From positions 310,001 to 374,000 of the forward strand of contig CAYVCQ010000002.1 in assembly GCA_964450405.1 (NCBI GenBank): a stretch of DNA of 64,000 nucleotides, in the 5' to 3' direction. Position numbers and translations under genes: made by a program. Below are positions 8,968 through 15,939 of the stretch, piece after piece (within the stretch, counting starts at the first letter, position 1; every line of letters starts with the position of its first letter). The notes under the pieces are model-generated. The model was not told where the DNA came from, searched no databases, and was given only the letters and a program-made list of their open reading frames with translations. This DNA comes from WRGT01 sp964450405 (GTDB lineage: Bacteria; Spirochaetota; UBA4802; UBA5550).

Positions 8968-10029
8968 TTACTTATTTACTGATTTAAATCTTTCGTCCTG
9001 GCTTACTATATCAGTTACCCGCACACCGAAGTTTTCATCGATTACAACAACCTCACCACGGGCGATCAGTTTTCCATTAACAAGAAGGTCAACCGGTTCA
9101 CCGGCAAGCTTATCAAGTTCAATAATAGAACCTTCACCGAGTCCAAGTATATCCTTTACAAGCTTTGTGGTTCTTCCAAGCTCAACTGTCATTGTCATTT
9201 CGACATCAAGAAGTAGAGCTATATCTCCATATCCGCCGGATGTGATGCTTTCACCCATCTGCGGGAATCTTACCGAACTGATCTGGGTCTGCGGCCCTGA
9301 ATGCTGATACTGCTGCTGGGACTGCTGCTGGGACTGCATCCCGCCTCCTCCCCCCATTCCGAGAGAAGATGCAATATTTGAATCCATAATATGATAAAGC
9401 TTGGAGTTCATAACTCCATCTATTATTATATCATATGTTATTTTCACAAGATCGCCGGGAGGAAGCTGAAGCTCAGCCTGACTTTGAGCTATAGAAACTG
9501 TTGCAGGAGTGGTGTTTACTCCCCCTCCTAATTTATTACTGAACTGAGTAGCCATTGAAGATATAAACTGATTTGTAAACTCCTGAATAGTACTCTGATG
9601 TGCATCGGTTATATCAGCTGGAACAGATCCTGTTTCATCGCCCATCATAAGTGATGAAATTATACCTGCATCTCTGAAATTGAAAATTATAAGATTCACT
9701 CCGTTAAGTGCACCGGAATAACTCATTGAAATCTGAACGTATTTTCCTCTGAAGTCAGATCTTACAGCATCCTGTGACTTTGATTCTACAACAGGATTTG
9801 ACAGAACAAGATTTTTCCCTCCAAGATATCCGCTGAGAGATGGAGCAACAAGCGAAATCGCTGAGTTAACCAGATTCCGGAGATTAGACTGTTCCCCCGA
9901 TGAGAATGACCCGCCCCCCTTTGATCCGGGTGAATCAAACATCCCGGTCGGCTCAGGACCTGTTGTTATATCATCTGCTCCCTGCAACAGGGCATCAATT
10001 TCGTCTTGTGATAAAGAGCCGTCGCCCAT
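8968..10029 (-). CDS. fliY: FliY (FliN-type) flagellar switch protein with CheC-like phosphatase domain
   Basis: The product is a 353-aa protein in three parts. The N-terminus contains LSQDEIDALLQ, the CheY-P-binding EIDALL motif shared with FliM. A CheC-like middle domain (about 45-220) follows. After a Gln/Ser/Gly-rich linker comes a C-terminal FliN/SpoA domain (about 265-350, VELGRTTKLVKDILGL). In the middle domain S146, E150 and N153 match the CheC active-site pattern, with a proline at 175. The first half-site around residues 48-55 has Asn where Glu is needed, so only one phosphatase centre appears intact. The ATG at 10029 has a GGAGGAGG site. It follows fliL directly; no fliM is present. 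Confidence 0.92.
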   Translation of the reverse strand: MGDGSLSQDEIDALLQGADDITTGPEPTGMFDSPGSKGGGSFSSGEQSNLRNLVNSAISLVAPSLSGYLGGKNLVLSNPVVESKSQDAVRSDFRGKYVQISMSYSGALNGVNLIIFNFRDAGIISSLMMGDETGSVPADITDAHQSTIQEFTNQFISSMATQFSNKLGGGVNTTPATVSIAQSQAELQLPPGDLVKITYDIIIDGVMNSKLYHIMDSNIASSLGMGGGGGMQSQQQSQQQYQHSGPQTQISSVRFPQMGESITSGGYGDIALLLDVEMTMTVELGRTTKLVKDILGLGEGSIIELDKLAGEPVDLLVNGKLIARGEVVVIDENFGVRVTDIVSQDERFKSVNK

Positions 10030-10082
10030 AATTCCTCCTCCGGAGTGAACAATTCAAGATTTTACTATCTGACTGAAAGAAT

Positions 10083-10604
10083 TTAATTAACAACAAACTC
10101 CACATAGTAAATCTCTTTAATCTTACCTGCAATAAGTCGTATATTAACATGAGCTTTGATCTCTTCGGCAAGTGTAATTGCTCCACTGACCGAATTCAGC
10201 TCATCATATGTCTTTCCCTGAAGAAGAATATTTATTATATGCAGCAGCTCATCCTTCCTGCTTACCAGCTCCGAACTAAGCAGCGGATCAGGTTCATACG
10301 CTAAAGATATAGTCATCTTCACAAAATGCGGTTCCGCATCCGCAGTGGTTTTTGAGAACGCCGGCAGTGCATATACTGCAAGAGGTTCAGGCGGTGGTGC
10401 CGCTATTATGTCCTGATTTTTCTGATACTTGCTCTCCTGCACATTTTTAGATACCAGATAAGAGATACCTAACATAAGAAAGATAATAATTATACCCCCG
10501 GCAACATAAAGAAGTATCTTAACTATTTTTGAAGTTCCGGTACTCCCCGTGACCTCGGGAGCTTTACCCTCGTCCTCAGCTATATCTCTTTCGTCATCGC
10601 CCAT
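10083..10604 (-). CDS. fliL: FliL, flagellar basal-body-associated membrane protein
   Basis: The product is a 173-aa protein with a short acidic cytoplasmic N-terminus, one transmembrane helix (about 27-50) and a periplasmic domain containing VKMTISLAYEPDPLLSSEL and DELLHIINILLQGKTYDELN, matching FliL. FliL surrounds the stator units and supports torque. The ATG at 10604 has a GGAAGG site. It is the first gene after a 347-bp gap, so the main promoter of the fliL-to-flhG transcription unit probably lies upstream. Motor genes motA and motB, which precede fliL in Borrelia, are absent here. Confidence 0.9.
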   Translation of the reverse strand: MGDDERDIAEDEGKAPEVTGSTGTSKIVKILLYVAGGIIIIFLMLGISYLVSKNVQESKYQKNQDIIAAPPPEPLAVYALPAFSKTTADAEPHFVKMTISLAYEPDPLLSSELVSRKDELLHIINILLQGKTYDELNSVSGAITLAEEIKAHVNIRLIAGKIKEIYYVEFVVN

Positions 10605-10684
10605 AAGCCTTCCACCATTATTCTATTTATACAACAGTCTTTAAAAATAAAGCACCAAAGCTAAATCAGAAGACATAGGTATAA

Positions 10685-10699
10685 ATTATGTGACATAAT
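10685..10699. promoter_or_regulatory. Perfect 15-bp palindrome, possible operator upstream of fliL
   Basis: ATTATGT-G-ACATAAT is a perfect palindrome with 7-bp arms, about 81 bp upstream of the fliL ATG. It could bind a dimeric regulator; no family is assigned. Confidence 0.35.
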
Positions 10700-10907
10700 A
10701 TCAAACATCAATACAACATGTCAATTAATTTATTCATTTTCTTTGAAACATCCTCTAACTGATCCAGCTAAAAAGATAAAACAACTCTTCATTTTATATT
10801 CCCGTCGTACATTATTCCATTTATATTTTCGGCATTATACCGGTTAACAAGAACTTAAATTTATATTAAATTGAATAATTTTACAAGAGAGGGGGCACAT
10901 GGGGTAT

Positions 10908-10940
10908 TTTTCGGGCAAAACCTTTTGTTTTACCCGAAAA
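10908..10940. repeat. Inverted repeat downstream of flbD
   Basis: TTTTCGGG (10908-10915) pairs with CCCGAAAA (10933-10940), and an inner AAAA/TTTT pair sits after one mismatch. The stem lies 12 bp after the flbD stop codon. It lacks a downstream U tract on the minus strand, so it is a weak terminator candidate or an RNA 3'-end stabiliser. Confidence 0.45.
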
Positions 10941-10951
10941 GAGCGGGAATT

Positions 10952-11146
10952 TTATCTGTAATTGCTCTGGTAAATCTCTTTTTTATACTCCAGAGTCAGC
11001 CTCATAACATCTTCGGCGGTTTCCTTCACTACATATTTTCTACTATTTGTCAGAGTAATGATCGTATTCGGGGATGAATCTATTACCTCGATATGGCTTG
11101 CATTCAGTACAAACTCTTCGCCGTTAAGCCTATGCAATTGAATCAT
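10952..11146 (-). CDS. flbD: FlbD-family flagellar protein
   Basis: The product is a 64-aa protein beginning MIQLHRLNGEEFVLNASHIE, with later TIITLTNSRKYVVKET. This matches the short FlbD family found in flagellar operons of spirochaetes and Firmicutes. Its function is not well defined. The ATG at 11146 has a GGGAGG site, and the stop codon of the preceding DUF115 gene lies 12 bp upstream, so the two are probably co-transcribed. In Borrelia flbD is followed by motA-motB-fliL; here it is separated from fliL by a 347-bp gap. Confidence 0.9.
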   Translation of the reverse strand: MIQLHRLNGEEFVLNASHIEVIDSSPNTIITLTNSRKYVVKETAEDVMRLTLEYKKEIYQSNYR

Positions 11147-11158
11147 CGCGCCCTCCCT

Positions 11159-12049
11159 TTAAAACTTATTATTAAATATAGAAAGATATTCCGCAAGATC
11201 AAGTTTATGGACTATCCCTGATGAACAACCCGGCATACTGCAGTCAGCAACCGGATACGGAGCGCTCTGGAAAAGCTTTTCAAGCCACAATCTTGCCGCG
11301 AGAAACTGATTATTTGTATAAAAAAGCTCGCCTTCCCTTCTTACCTCATAGTCTCTGGCCGCTCTCCCCTTGTTCATCTCACTAGTAGTATGAGGATTTA
11401 ATCTTCCAGAGGTAAAGAATTTTTTTTCATTCGGAGATGCGCCCGAAGCATAAAACCTGTCGAAAAAACCCATATCATTGCCCACCAGAAGCAGTGAAGC
11501 GATGCCGCAGCCGAGAACCAGCCCCACAGCTTGAGTTGTCACAATACTCCCTGTGGCGACAAATCCGAGTTCCTCACCTGCCTCTTTCCAGAGATTATTA
11601 TAAAACTCACCGTCAACCATCCAGTTGAAAAAACTGATTTCACCTTTCCAATTTCTGATATTTGAATGTGAAGAGCAGCTGAATGATAGAAGATGCATGT
11701 TTTCAGTATTTATACCGGAGAAAAAGTCGGTAGGAGTTGTTTCGCATGTAATTACATATTGTGGGACAATTCCATGCAAATATAAAGGTTTAAGAGCCAT
11801 ATCAGATGCAAGGATGATGATATCGTCCCTCATTCGAAGCGCTTTGAGTTCAGCATAACAGTTATCAAGTGAAGGACCGGAACCGATTACAAGAACATGT
11901 CTCCCTGTAAAACTCTCAACTACCGGCCTTAACCCTCCCCACCTTTTTATAAGAGGAACGTTCTTTTTAAGATTATTACCAAATGCCCTACTCCGCTCGG
12001 CAAGAATCCCTTCATTAAGTTTTGAAAATATTTCGTCCTGATTTACCAT
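11159..12049 (-). CDS. DUF115 / MptE-like protein, motility-associated (Maf-like)
   Basis: The product is a 296-aa protein with the DUF115 core: HVLVIGSGPSLDNCYAELKAL (shared with Maf flagellin glycosyltransferases and MptE-like enzymes), then IILASDMALKPLYLHGIVPQ and GSIVTTQAVGLVLGCGIASL. In Maf proteins this Rossmann-like domain transfers nonulosonic acids to flagellin. In archaeal MptE it acts in pterin synthesis. Linkage to flbD, with a 12-bp gap, makes a flagellar modification role most likely here, though that is inference. The ATG at 12049 is the only good start and has a weak ribosome-binding site. Confidence 0.75.
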   Translation of the reverse strand: MVNQDEIFSKLNEGILAERSRAFGNNLKKNVPLIKRWGGLRPVVESFTGRHVLVIGSGPSLDNCYAELKALRMRDDIIILASDMALKPLYLHGIVPQYVITCETTPTDFFSGINTENMHLLSFSCSSHSNIRNWKGEISFFNWMVDGEFYNNLWKEAGEELGFVATGSIVTTQAVGLVLGCGIASLLLVGNDMGFFDRFYASGASPNEKKFFTSGRLNPHTTSEMNKGRAARDYEVRREGELFYTNNQFLAARLWLEKLFQSAPYPVADCSMPGCSSGIVHKLDLAEYLSIFNNKF

Positions 12050-12097
12050 AAAGTACCGGGATTTATTTTATATGAATCGATAGATTAAGACAGGATT

Positions 12098-12688
12098 TTA
12101 AGCTCTCAGCATACCCGATACATATTTAACTACTTTAGTATAATCAAGATCTATTGGATCAAACTCTTCGATAAGACCTATAAAGTAGATTACCGCCTGG
12201 ATAATTCTTGCAGTTGTCTTATCATCAAGACCGTCTCCGGTTTCATCATTTCTCATATTGTCTTTTATAATATTCTCATAGAAAATACGATGATTTCTGA
12301 ATAATTTAGTCATCATCTGGCGCAGAGTCTCATTTTCAAACGAGTAGAGAATAATATTTGTCAGAATTTTCGTATTTGCTCTGTCGAGAACAAAACTTTC
12401 CACACCGAGAAGAGAGGATATCGGAGCCATCTCTTCCGAGTTAAGATCGATTTTCAGAACCCTTCTATGAACATAGTTGAGTTCAGCACCTATCTCATTA
12501 ATGAGCTCAATATAGATATCATCTTTTGTTGAGAAATAATGCAGGACACCGCCTTTCGAGTATCCAGCCTCATCAGCAATCTCCTGAATTGAGATCTGAG
12601 AATAAACATGCTTCTGAAGAAGCACCTTGAGAGCTGAAGTTATTCTTCGTTTTCTTGCTTTTACTTTATCTTCTACTACGTTTTCCAA
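12098..12688 (-). CDS. TetR-family transcriptional regulator
   Basis: The product is a 196-aa protein with an N-terminal TetR helix-turn-helix: ISIQEIADEAGYSKGGVLHYF at about residues 34-54, followed by KDDIYIELI. The C-terminal ligand-binding domain is not specific enough to predict an effector. The start is a TTG at 12688 with ACAGGTAG upstream; no ATG is available before the DNA-binding domain. Nothing adjacent is an obvious target. A 33-bp palindrome about 170 bp upstream is a candidate operator. Confidence 0.88.
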   Translation of the reverse strand: MENVVEDKVKARKRRITSALKVLLQKHVYSQISIQEIADEAGYSKGGVLHYFSTKDDIYIELINEIGAELNYVHRRVLKIDLNSEEMAPISSLLGVESFVLDRANTKILTNIILYSFENETLRQMMTKLFRNHRIFYENIIKDNMRNDETGDGLDDKTTARIIQAVIYFIGLIEEFDPIDLDYTKVVKYVSGMLRA

Positions 12689-13100
12689 ATCGCTACCTGT
12701 ATCTTTTTTTTCACACTAAAGTACCATTAGCTCTTTGATGCAATAAAAAAACATATATTATCACTAAAAAAATATATAAACTGCTATATAAACTCCATTT
12801 TAGCCGACTTGCAGGTCTGTGAGTCTTCAGAATTTCCAATTATACATGTTTTTTTCATAACAAACTGATATATAAATGTTTTATATATCAGTTTATTCAA
12901 TGCATCCAATAAAAAATTGCTGAATCTTTAAAGTTTTTAAAGATAAAATGAATTTCTTGACAAATACCCTCCCCGACAGGCAGAGATTATGTAACCGCTC
13001 ACACTCACGTGGTATTATATCTCCGCTGCGCCAATGGCGTACCGGAAAACAATTTCACCACCGGTTTTTGGGTTGATACAGGATTATAGAGTTATTGATT
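12689..13100. other. Divergent intergenic region between tetR and tsaE
   Basis: This 412-bp AT-rich region must hold promoters for both directions. It contains a perfect 33-bp palindrome (separate entry) and several TATATAAACT-like half-sites around 12770-12790. A TTGACA occurs at 12957-12962, but no well-spaced -10 box follows it. No small gene is evident. Confidence 0.55.
12862..12894. promoter_or_regulatory. Perfect 15-bp-arm palindrome, candidate TetR-family operator
   Basis: AAACTGATATATAAA, three bases (TGT), then TTTATATATCAGTTT gives two perfect 15-bp arms. TetR proteins bind palindromes of this general kind, usually near their own gene. The site lies about 170 bp upstream of the tetR start and about 205 bp upstream of tsaE. 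There is no U tract, so a terminator is less likely. Confidence 0.5.
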
Positions 13101-13526
13101 ATGAAAAAAACATTTATAAGCAATTCAGAAACTGAAACTTTTTCCTTTGCACGTAAATTTGCGGGAGATATCCGCAGAAGTACGGTAATTGCACTTCGCG
13201 GCGATCTTGGATCAGGTAAAACCATCTTTACAAAGGGGCTGGCACAAGGTCTTGGCATAACCGAAGATATAACAAGCCCGACATTCAGTTTAATGGAAAT
13301 CTATGAAGGTGATATCAACCTTTATCACTTTGATCTTTACAGAATCGAAAATCTGAATGAGTTTGACAATCTCAGATTTGAAGAATACTGGGAAGGTGAC
13401 GGAGTATCGATCATTGAATGGCCGGAAAAAGCAGAAGATCTCCTCCCCGGGAAGAGAATAGATATAATTATAGAATACATTGATGAATTCAGGAGAGAAA
13501 TAACCATTGAATATACTGGTGATTGA
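13101..13526 (+). CDS. tsaE: TsaE, ATPase of tRNA t6A37 synthesis
   Basis: The product is a 141-aa P-loop ATPase. Walker A GDLGSGKT is followed by the family signature ITSPTFSLMEIYEG, then LYHFDLYR and IIEWPEKAEDLLP. TsaE works with TsaB and TsaD to make N6-threonylcarbamoyladenosine on ANN-decoding tRNAs. A TTG two codons upstream is also in frame, but the ATG at 13101 aligns with the usual N-terminus. The gene overlaps tsaB by 20 bp, so translation is probably coupled. Confidence 0.95.
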   Translation: MKKTFISNSETETFSFARKFAGDIRRSTVIALRGDLGSGKTIFTKGLAQGLGITEDITSPTFSLMEIYEGDINLYHFDLYRIENLNEFDNLRFEEYWEGDGVSIIEWPEKAEDLLPGKRIDIIIEYIDEFRREITIEYTGD

Positions 13527-14208
13527 TACTTCCACCGAGATAGAACTACTTGCTCTTTCAGTAGATGGAAAAATATTCCAATACTGTGAAAACGAGGGGA
13601 TCTCACACTCTGTTACAATGTTTAAAAATCTTTCATCACTTCTAACAGAGGCTTCGATTCAGATCAACGACATTGATCTGATTGGCGTCGGGATAGGCCC
13701 CGGTTCTTTCACAGGTATACGAATTGCTGTTACAACAGCAAGAATGTTTGCTCAGATTCTGGAGATACCACTTGTCGGGCTGAAGAGTCCGGAGATTTAT
13801 GCAGCCTCTGCCCTGACATCAGAAGATAAAACGATACTTGCCGCCTTTGATGCAAAGAAAGGGAAAGTTTTTGCAGGAGTTTACCGCATCAGCAACTCCA
13901 TTATAAGTGAAATTATTGAACCCGGTGATTTCTTCATGGAAGAACTGATCGATTCTATTGTAAATCCCGGTGAACTCATCTGTATGGGTGACGGATGCGG
14001 AAAATTTATTGAAATTATTGAAAGCTCAAGCCAAAGAAACGGATTCAGTTATAAGTACGTTGAAAATTTTATTCCCGACGGGAAAACTGCGGCGGAACTT
14101 ACATTGCGGAAATATGAGGAATCTCCCGATAAATATGGCAATTTTAATGATACAGTTCCATTTTATACAAGAAAATCAGATGCAGAGATAGCCAGATACA
14201 GCAGTTGA
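13507..14208 (+). CDS. tsaB: TsaB, tRNA t6A37 synthesis scaffold protein
   Basis: The product is a 233-aa protein of the TsaB (YeaZ) family. The N-terminus NILVIDTSTE is typical, and the central VGIGPGSFTGIRIAVTTARM is the family signature. TsaB is an inactive relative of TsaD that holds the t6A complex together. The start is a TTG at 13507 inside tsaE, supported by an AGGAGAG site 11 bases upstream. The pair forms a two-gene operon convergent with the PilZ-like gene downstream. Confidence 0.94.
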   Translation: MNILVIDTSTEIELLALSVDGKIFQYCENEGISHSVTMFKNLSSLLTEASIQINDIDLIGVGIGPGSFTGIRIAVTTARMFAQILEIPLVGLKSPEIYAASALTSEDKTILAAFDAKKGKVFAGVYRISNSIISEIIEPGDFFMEELIDSIVNPGELICMGDGCGKFIEIIESSSQRNGFSYKYVENFIPDGKTAAELTLRKYEESPDKYGNFNDTVPFYTRKSDAEIARYSS

Positions 14209-14236
14209 GAGATGTAAATTTTTTTATTTTATATTT

Positions 14237-15409
14237 TTACTTTCTGTTTTTCATGCTTTTAATAAGTTTTGATTTATACTCCACTTCCATAGGCTTCAGT
14301 ACATCATAAAAACGTTTCATTTCATCTTTTCTCGATGAGTTCCCTTCGAAATCCACTCCGATAAATAAGTTTCCCTCGAAATCGGTTGATGTTGTCTTGA
14401 TATCTCCATAAATAGTCATTGGTGCCTGAAGCTTGAAGACTATATCAAAGATAAAGCCTCTTGACTTCTGGATGTATTTTTTCAGATCGGCATCTGTAAT
14501 TTTCAGTTTAGCACCACCTCTGCTTATATCAACTATCTGCTGATGTACTGACACAAGGAGGGTATTTGAGTCTCTTATCCTGTCAACAAGCTTGAAGGAC
14601 ATATCTTTCAGATCGATAACTTTGTCTATGCCGAATATTTCTGTCTTCGATACAGCCTGGATATATGCAAATGGAATCGATTTTTCGTCTTCGGTTAGAT
14701 ATATTACTGGCACGATAATTATAGATTTAAATCCTTTTTCAATATTCATCTTGATAAGTTTATCGAGTTCGTGGCCGTAAATTTTGGAGATATCTACGAA
14801 ATCATCAGTCATAGCTTTGTAAGACTCCGGATCATTTACATCGGGAACGAAAAGTGTTTTGCCTGTATTCTTAATATTCTTGAGTACAGCATCCTTTGTG
14901 TCATTTGCCAGAACATCAACCTTGAACTGATCTGTAAACTTGGCATTAACGGACTGGAACTGATCAAGAACCACTTTAATACTTGTCGGGATACTGAATC
15001 TGCTGACATCTATTGTATGTTTTGAAACTCTGAAGTTTGTTGCAACTGCTTCACCTTTGTTGACCTTAAAACGGAGATCCCGTCTCCCTTCAAGAGCTCT
15101 TTTGGCACTGATAATCTTGCATTTAAAATATCCGGGGCCAAGCTCCTCTATTACATTTAAATCAATTTCTATATATTTATCAGACAAACCGTAAATAATC
15201 AGATTTTTATCAGTTTTATAATTGGGATCTGTTACTATCATCAGCGTTTTGTCGGCATTATATTCGTTAATCATCGCTTCATGTTTATCAACATCAAACT
15301 TAACGTATAGTTTCCGGGTTGAAAACTGTTCTTTAAGTATTGCTATGACATCATCGACGGTTTGAAATGTATTGAAGTTTCTATTTTTTCTCTGTTCCAC
15401 TTTAAGCAA
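14237..15409 (-). CDS. DUF1577/PilZ-like protein of spirochaete type
   Basis: The product is a 390-aa soluble protein. A central segment has LEGRRDLRFKVNKGEAVATNF, resembling the RxxxR of PilZ-type c-di-GMP-binding proteins. The C-terminal part has VDISRGGAKLKITD, resembling the D/NxSxxG motif, and a final beta-rich stretch. The length and order resemble the DUF1577 proteins known mainly from Leptospira-type spirochaetes; the family match is from memory, not a search. A c-di-GMP-binding role is therefore plausible but unproven. The frame opens at a TTG (15409); a GTG three codons in is another possible start. Confidence 0.6.
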   Translation of the reverse strand: MLKVEQRKNRNFNTFQTVDDVIAILKEQFSTRKLYVKFDVDKHEAMINEYNADKTLMIVTDPNYKTDKNLIIYGLSDKYIEIDLNVIEELGPGYFKCKIISAKRALEGRRDLRFKVNKGEAVATNFRVSKHTIDVSRFSIPTSIKVVLDQFQSVNAKFTDQFKVDVLANDTKDAVLKNIKNTGKTLFVPDVNDPESYKAMTDDFVDISKIYGHELDKLIKMNIEKGFKSIIIVPVIYLTEDEKSIPFAYIQAVSKTEIFGIDKVIDLKDMSFKLVDRIRDSNTLLVSVHQQIVDISRGGAKLKITDADLKKYIQKSRGFIFDIVFKLQAPMTIYGDIKTTSTDFEGNLFIGVDFEGNSSRKDEMKRFYDVLKPMEVEYKSKLIKSMKNRK

Positions 15410-15493
15410 CCCACTATTCCGACATACTTACAAAGTTCCTAATCGTTTAATTATCGGATTACCTTTTAATTTTCAATAACAAATTAGATACTG

Positions 15494-15527
15494 AAAAAAA
15501 AAGAGGGAAAATTCCCTCTTTTTTTTT
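15494..15527. terminator. Bidirectional intrinsic terminator after the H1-like gene
   Basis: An A9-GAGGGAA arm (15494-15509) pairs with TTCCCTC-T9 (15512-15527). The stem has A and T tracts on both sides, so it can work on either strand. It lies 14 bp beyond the stop codon of the H1-like gene (minus strand). Confidence 0.85.
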
Positions 15528-15541
15528 AAAATATTTTAAAA

Positions 15542-15781
15542 TTACTTCTTTGCTTTTGCTTTTGCTTTTGGCTTAGCTTTTGCTTTTGCTTTTGGCTTAG
15601 CTTTTGCTTTTGCTTTTGCTGCTGCAGCTGCTTTTGCTTCTGCTTCTTTTTTCTTTTCAACAACTAATTCACTCTTAAGCTTAGCTATTGCTGCAGTCTC
15701 GAGCTTAGTTTCTTTCTGAAGCTTTGCAACTTTTTCGTTTTTTCTCTTGATAGTATTTTCCAGTTGTTTAGCACTTGCCAT
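15542..15781 (-). CDS. Histone H1-like Lys/Ala/Pro-rich protein
   Basis: The product is a 79-aa, extremely basic protein. Residues 1-48 form a predicted coiled-coil-like helix (KQLENTIKRKNEKVAKLQKE). Residues 49-79 are a tail of KAKAKPKAKAK repeats, as in eukaryotic H1 tails and bacterial Hc1/AlgP-like proteins. Such tails bind DNA without sequence preference, so a nucleoid-associated role is likely. The ATG at 15781 has a GAGGTG site and a strong terminator follows, suggesting a monocistronic, well-expressed gene. It is transcribed away from the large repeat array just upstream. Confidence 0.8.
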   Translation of the reverse strand: MASAKQLENTIKRKNEKVAKLQKETKLETAAIAKLKSELVVEKKKEAEAKAAAAAKAKAKAKPKAKAKAKPKAKAKAKK

Positions 15782-15939
15782 AGTGACACCTCAAATTTTT
15801 TTTTTGTGAATCAAAATTTACTTAACAATACATACACCGATTATTAATGCAAGCAAAAAATTAAAAAATCGTATAACAGCGTCAATAATATTAAAAAAAA
15901 CATCGAAACATCAAACTTCGGGCTTAAATAATTTTTATT

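Larger units (their letters stand above)
10605..10951. other. Intergenic region between flbD and fliL
   Basis: This 347-bp AT-rich gap holds no convincing gene. It contains two inverted repeats, listed separately. It probably carries the promoter for the fliL operon, but I could not identify a confident sigma-70 or sigma-28 promoter by eye. Confidence 0.6.

Noticed and set aside
8933..9307. 124-codon plus-strand frame opposite fliY
   Set aside because: It is a shadow of the well-supported fliY gene and has no ribosome-binding site or family features.
12957..12993. TTGACA promoter upstream of tsaE
   Set aside because: A good -35 box is present but no -10 box lies at 16-18 bp spacing.
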